A stretch of 17,441 nt of DNA, taken from NCBI GenBank assembly GCA_017520105.1, contig JAFWRL010000027.1, forward strand, positions 1 through 17,441, given 5' to 3'. The notes below the pieces were generated by a model. That model ran no database searches. It was not told the DNA's origin and saw nothing but the letters and a program-made list of their open reading frames with translations. This stretch comes from Fibrobacter sp. GTDB lineage: Bacteria; Fibrobacterota; Fibrobacteria; Fibrobacterales; Fibrobacteraceae. Below are positions 15,362 through 17,441 of this stretch, piece by piece. The number at the start of each line of letters is the position of its first letter. Within the stretch, counting starts at the first letter, position 1. Made by a program: the position numbers and the translations under genes.

Positions 15362-15382
15362 AAACATTTTCATGAAATGTTT
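15362..15382. promoter_or_regulatory. Inverted repeat AAACATTT-N5-AAATGTTT overlapping the -35
   Basis: Perfect 8-bp arms (15362-15369, 15375-15382) around TCATG. The right arm overlaps the first bases of the candidate -35 (15381-15386), the usual place for a repressor operator. The regulator is unknown; the Rpn gene has no adjacent repressor gene. Confidence 0.45.
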
Positions 15383-15409
15383 GTTTTCTCCGAATCCGTT
15401 TGCTATATT
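15381..15409 (+). promoter_or_regulatory. Candidate promoter of the Rpn leader or small RNA
   Basis: TTGTTT (15381-15386), a 17-base spacer and TATATT (15404-15409). The -10 is the same hexamer as in the TIGR02147 promoter. Transcription would start near 15416 and run into the hairpin at 15443-15500 before reaching the gene at 15541. Confidence 0.5.
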
Positions 15410-15442
15410 GTTCACTGCCAACAGATTGCTGGGCATGCTCAC

Positions 15443-15500
15443 AAAAGAGCCGTTTTCTATATCGCTTTTTATATCGAAATAGAGACGGCTCTTTTTGTTT
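15443..15500 (+). terminator. Long terminator-like hairpin in the Rpn leader
   Basis: AAAAGAGCCGT (15443-15453) pairs perfectly with ACGGCTCTTTT (15485-15495). A nested near-perfect stem TCTATATCG/CGAAATAGA extends it, and TTGTTTT follows. It lies between the promoter and the start codon, so it either attenuates the gene or ends an untranslated RNA of about 85 nucleotides. A 15-codon ORF without Shine-Dalgarno (15435-15482) crosses the left arm. The rest of 15205-15540 holds the terminator at 15242-15288, a degraded GTCAT-type repeat (15215-15240) and the inverted repeats listed; no other gene is seen there. Confidence 0.65.
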
Positions 15501-15540
15501 TGCCAAAAGACGCACAACGTAACATAAGCAAAGGAACATC

Positions 15541-16356
15541 ATGGAGACAAACCATATCCCATTCGAAGAACTACCCATAACAAACCGCTTCATGTTCGCG
15601 CTCGTGTTCAGCCACAAACATATCGCGAAGCCCTTCCTCGAAGCGCTCCTCGGAATCAACATCTTTGATTTGCAGGAACCGGAGCCAGAAAAATCCACCG
15701 AAAACAGTCCCTTCACCAAAGGCGTCCGTTACGATGTTTTCGTGAAGGAACGGGGCCCCAAGGGCGAATGCATCCGTGCCTTTGACATAGAAATACAGAT
15801 GGAATATACACACGAACTACCGAAGCGAACCCGTTACTATCAGGCACTGTGCGACTCCGAAGCCCTGAACAAGGGGGAATCCTACCGCAACCTCAAAGAA
15901 CAATACATCATATTCATTTGTCCCGACGATATTTTTAAGCAGGGTCGTGCCGTTTACAGATTCAAGAACTTGGAAATAGGTCATCCCGAACACGACTTAG
16001 GAGACCTATGTTTCAAAAATTTTTATATATTCAATGCGTACAGGGATGTCGCCGAGAAATCAATCAAGGAATACCTTGAATATTTTGCGACCAACAGAGC
16101 GACCTCTCAAGAGACAAAGAACATCGAACGCCAGCGGCAATGGTATCTGTCGGACAATGAAACAAGGAAGCGCTATATGACTTGGCAACAGGAATTGGAT
16201 GACATGGTATATGAGGAACGCGAACGCGCTAAAGCAGCCGAAAAACGAGCCAATGAAGAGAAATGCCGTGCTGACGAGGCCCTAAACCTTGCTAGTAAAG
16301 AAAAGTCTCGTGCAGATAAGTACGAAAAGATACTCAAGGAACACGGTCTGCTTTAA
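15541..16356 (+). CDS. Rpn family PD-(D/E)XK nuclease / putative transposase
   Basis: A 271-residue protein of the recombination-promoting nuclease (Rpn, PDDEXK_2) family, often annotated as a PD-(D/E)XK nuclease family transposase. It shows TNRFMFALVF near the N-terminus, the metal-binding D65 and D82-I-E84-I-Q86 (a D...EXQ form of the motif), and RTRYYQALCDSEALNKGESY, a conserved block after the active site. Residues about 222-271 form a charged Ala/Glu/Lys/Arg coiled coil. AAGGA five bases before the ATG supports the start. No terminal inverted repeats or target duplications surround it, so it is not an intact mobile element; E. coli homologues act as DNA endonucleases linked to recombination and phage restriction. 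It is convergent with the FISUMP gene, with only 22 bases between. Confidence 0.9.
   Translation: METNHIPFEELPITNRFMFALVFSHKHIAKPFLEALLGINIFDLQEPEPEKSTENSPFTKGVRYDVFVKERGPKGECIRAFDIEIQMEYTHELPKRTRYYQALCDSEALNKGESYRNLKEQYIIFICPDDIFKQGRAVYRFKNLEIGHPEHDLGDLCFKNFYIFNAYRDVAEKSIKEYLEYFATNRATSQETKNIERQRQWYLSDNETRKRYMTWQQELDDMVYEERERAKAAEKRANEEKCRADEALNLASKEKSRADKYEKILKEHGLL
16177..16356 (+). other. Possible intragenic start giving a 59-residue C-terminal Rpn fragment
   Basis: In-frame Met213 of the Rpn gene is preceded by AAGGA with an eight-base gap, as good as the main start. The product would be MTWQQELDDM plus the coiled-coil tail. In E. coli rpn genes, a short in-frame C-terminal protein made from inside the gene is reported to antagonise the full-length nuclease. 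Another Met at 16204 has a weaker site. This is inferred from sequence only. Confidence 0.35.
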
Positions 16357-16378
16357 TTTAACGACATTAGTCTCTCGT

Positions 16379-17269
16379 CTAATCTTTTACGCAACGAACG
16401 GAATAACCGAGGCTCTTGTAGTTGCTGTTCAGGTACACGGAGCCGAGTGAGTAGCTCATATACATGAGGTACGCGTAACGGTTATCAACCTCTATCACTG
16501 TAGCACTCCAGAAGTTCGCGGTGTAGCTAACATCGCCGTAAGACCCATCGTAGCCACTGCCGCCGGCAGGCAACGCCGAGAACGAATAATCATCCGTGCC
16601 GTTGCGGCTACTATTCCAGCCACTTGTCGATTTGAGCGTCTTGTCCGCCGTAATTCGTCCGCCGACCGCAGCAAACAAAGATTCGAATTCATCCTTTGTC
16701 GGGAGATGCCAACCCTCGGGGCAAGCACCACGCACCGGATACATAGGCATGCATGTTTTATAGAATCCGCAACCTTTGCCGTTTGTGCTCCACGTGCCTG
16801 CGCTGTCCATCGCGGCGGCCCAGGTGTAAAGGCGACCGTACTTGATGCAGTTAACGAGGGCATCGTCATAGCACCAACTAATGGAATCGGAGGTGTAGCC
16901 GTTATAGTTATAGGGAACACCAGTGTAAGCATAGTTGAGGTTCTCCGCCATCCACGTCTGGGAACCAATGGTAACTGTCTTGTAGATTTGGCCATCGCGG
17001 GAATCTGTTATGTACCCGACAACCACTGTTGAAGGATTAACCACATTTTGAGCAACACTGCTACTGGACTTCTGCGTGATGCTAGAAGAAGATACTTGAG
17101 CATGAGCATCATTCCACTCACCGTAGCGGTCTTCGATTTGCGACACGTAATCGGTGCAGGCAATGATTAAGACGAGAGCCGAAAGACTAAAGACGAGAGA
17201 GATTCCCCGTCGGAGCGGGGAATAACGATTTCGTAACCACCAACCACGGTTTACTAACCACTTCAACAT
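16379..17269 (-). CDS. FISUMP-domain lipoprotein (TIGR02145)
   Basis: A 296-residue probable surface lipoprotein. An unusually long N-region is followed by a hydrophobic stretch and the lipobox LIIAC (Cys38). A Ser-rich linker (about 58-76) precedes the Fibrobacter major paralogous domain: GQIYKTVTIGSQTWMAENLN, YGRLYTWAAAMD, GACPEGWHLPTKDEFESL, SFSALPAGG, ANFWSAT and SVRCVKD at the end. The exact role of this domain is unknown. Codons for about residues 14-24 lie in a dispersed hairpin repeat, so the N-region appears partly built from repeat DNA. The ATG at 17269 has AGGAGG at close range, partly overlapping the stop codon of the preceding gene. The two genes are therefore likely co-translated. 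Confidence 0.92.
   Translation of the reverse strand: MLKWLVNRGWWLRNRYSPLRRGISLVFSLSALVLIIACTDYVSQIEDRYGEWNDAHAQVSSSSITQKSSSSVAQNVVNPSTVVVGYITDSRDGQIYKTVTIGSQTWMAENLNYAYTGVPYNYNGYTSDSISWCYDDALVNCIKYGRLYTWAAAMDSAGTWSTNGKGCGFYKTCMPMYPVRGACPEGWHLPTKDEFESLFAAVGGRITADKTLKSTSGWNSSRNGTDDYSFSALPAGGSGYDGSYGDVSYTANFWSATVIEVDNRYAYLMYMSYSLGSVYLNSNYKSLGYSVRCVKD
17199..17227 (-). repeat. GTCAT-type hairpin repeat inside the FISUMP coding sequence
   Basis: On the minus strand it starts CGTTATTCCCCGC and ends GGAATCTC. The arms ATTCCCCG/CGGGGAAT are perfect (8 bp) around six bases. It is translated as part of the signal peptide n-region (RYSPLRRGIS), 45-70 bases after the start codon, and would form a stable hairpin early in the message. 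Confidence 0.65.
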
Positions 17270-17278
17270 ACATCCCTC

Positions 17279-17441
17279 CTAAAATGCAAAGCTCACGCCA
17301 ATACATACGGCTCCGGCTATTGCAATACCGATTCCAATGCCACGAAAAGTCTGACCCGATTCTGCATCATCCTTAGCTCCTTTGTATTCATATTCATTTG
17401 CAAAATTTTTCCTTTCAGCAGCTTCTTTTGCATCGCTGTTC
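17279..17441 (-). CDS. 3' end of an unidentified gene with a C-terminal membrane segment (5' end outside window)
   Basis: The last 53 residues of a protein are visible. A charged, Ala/Glu/Lys-rich helical part (AKEAAERKNFANEYEYKGAK) is followed by a Gly/Ile-rich hydrophobic segment (GIGIGIAIAGAVCIGV) and a stop at 17279-17281. The end looks like a tail-anchored or final transmembrane helix. It precedes the FISUMP gene by nine bases and should share its transcript. No family can be named from this fragment. Confidence 0.75.
   Translation of the reverse strand, partial: NSDAKEAAERKNFANEYEYKGAKDDAESGQTFRGIGIGIAIAGAVCIGVSFAF

Noticed and set aside
15191..15719. Minus-strand open frames across the Rpn leader
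   Set aside because: They run through a strong terminator, inverted repeats and the Rpn gene start, with no domain or start signal.
15541..16356. The Rpn gene as part of an intact insertion sequence
   Set aside because: No terminal inverted repeats or target duplications bracket the gene; the dyads upstream have no partner downstream before the convergent FISUMP gene.
16366..16383. ATTAG/CTAAT stem followed by CTTTT between the Rpn and FISUMP genes as a terminator
   Set aside because: The stem is five mostly A-T pairs and overlaps the FISUMP stop codon; too weak to call.
1..17441. tRNA, rRNA or riboswitch genes
   Set aside because: No cloverleaf, rRNA signature or known riboswitch core was recognised on either strand by eye; a covariance-model scan was not possible here.

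Overview
The window is almost certainly from a Fibrobacter genome (phylum Fibrobacterota; species not fixed). It carries members of the two largest paralogous families first described in F. succinogenes, a FISUMP-domain lipoprotein (TIGR02145) and a TIGR02147 regulator-like protein. It also has secreted multi-modular plant cell-wall enzymes with Ser- or Thr-rich linkers, CBM6/35-like modules and type IX-like C-terminal domains, and dispersed GTCAT-type hairpin repeats between genes.

Layout. (1) 1-584, minus strand: 5' part of glyA (serine hydroxymethyltransferase), cut by the window edge. (2) 738-3408, minus strand: two genes overlapping by 11 bases, a TIGR02147 protein followed by a lipoprotein with a pectate-lyase-1 fold whose expected catalytic and calcium residues are largely missing. 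A good promoter lies at 3519-3547. (3) 3676-13404, minus strand: a four-gene rhamnogalacturonan operon, in transcription order PL11 lyase, second PL11 lyase with a 39-bp tandem-repeat linker, and two CE12-like SGNH acetylesterases. All four have secretion signals and a related CBM. (4) 13637-15204, plus strand: a YihY/BrkB-family membrane protein overlapping by ATGA with a small barrel-like outer-membrane protein, then a strong terminator. (5) 15205-15540: a structure-rich intergenic region with two abutting inverted repeats, a promoter and a terminator-like hairpin, leading into (6) 15541-16356, plus strand: an Rpn-family PD-(D/E)XK nuclease with a coiled-coil tail and a possible intragenic start. 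(7) 16379-17441, minus strand: a FISUMP lipoprotein and the tail of the gene before it.

How the genes work together. The minus-strand block 3676-13404 reads as an extracellular rhamnogalacturonan-I (pectin hairy-region) dismantling set: esterases remove acetyl groups, PL11 lyases cleave the backbone, and CBMs hold the enzymes to the wall. No transporter or sugar-catabolism gene accompanies them, which fits an organism that strips pectin to reach cellulose. The adjacent regulator plus degenerate PL1 lipoprotein could be a sensing or binding unit for the same substrate. Both operons have a 12-bp identical box (AAAGTCCACATT) upstream, a candidate shared operator. The most novel-looking points are the degenerate PL1/TIGR02147 pair, the shared box, the attenuator-like leader and internal start of the Rpn gene, and a repeat element absorbed into the signal peptide of the FISUMP lipoprotein.
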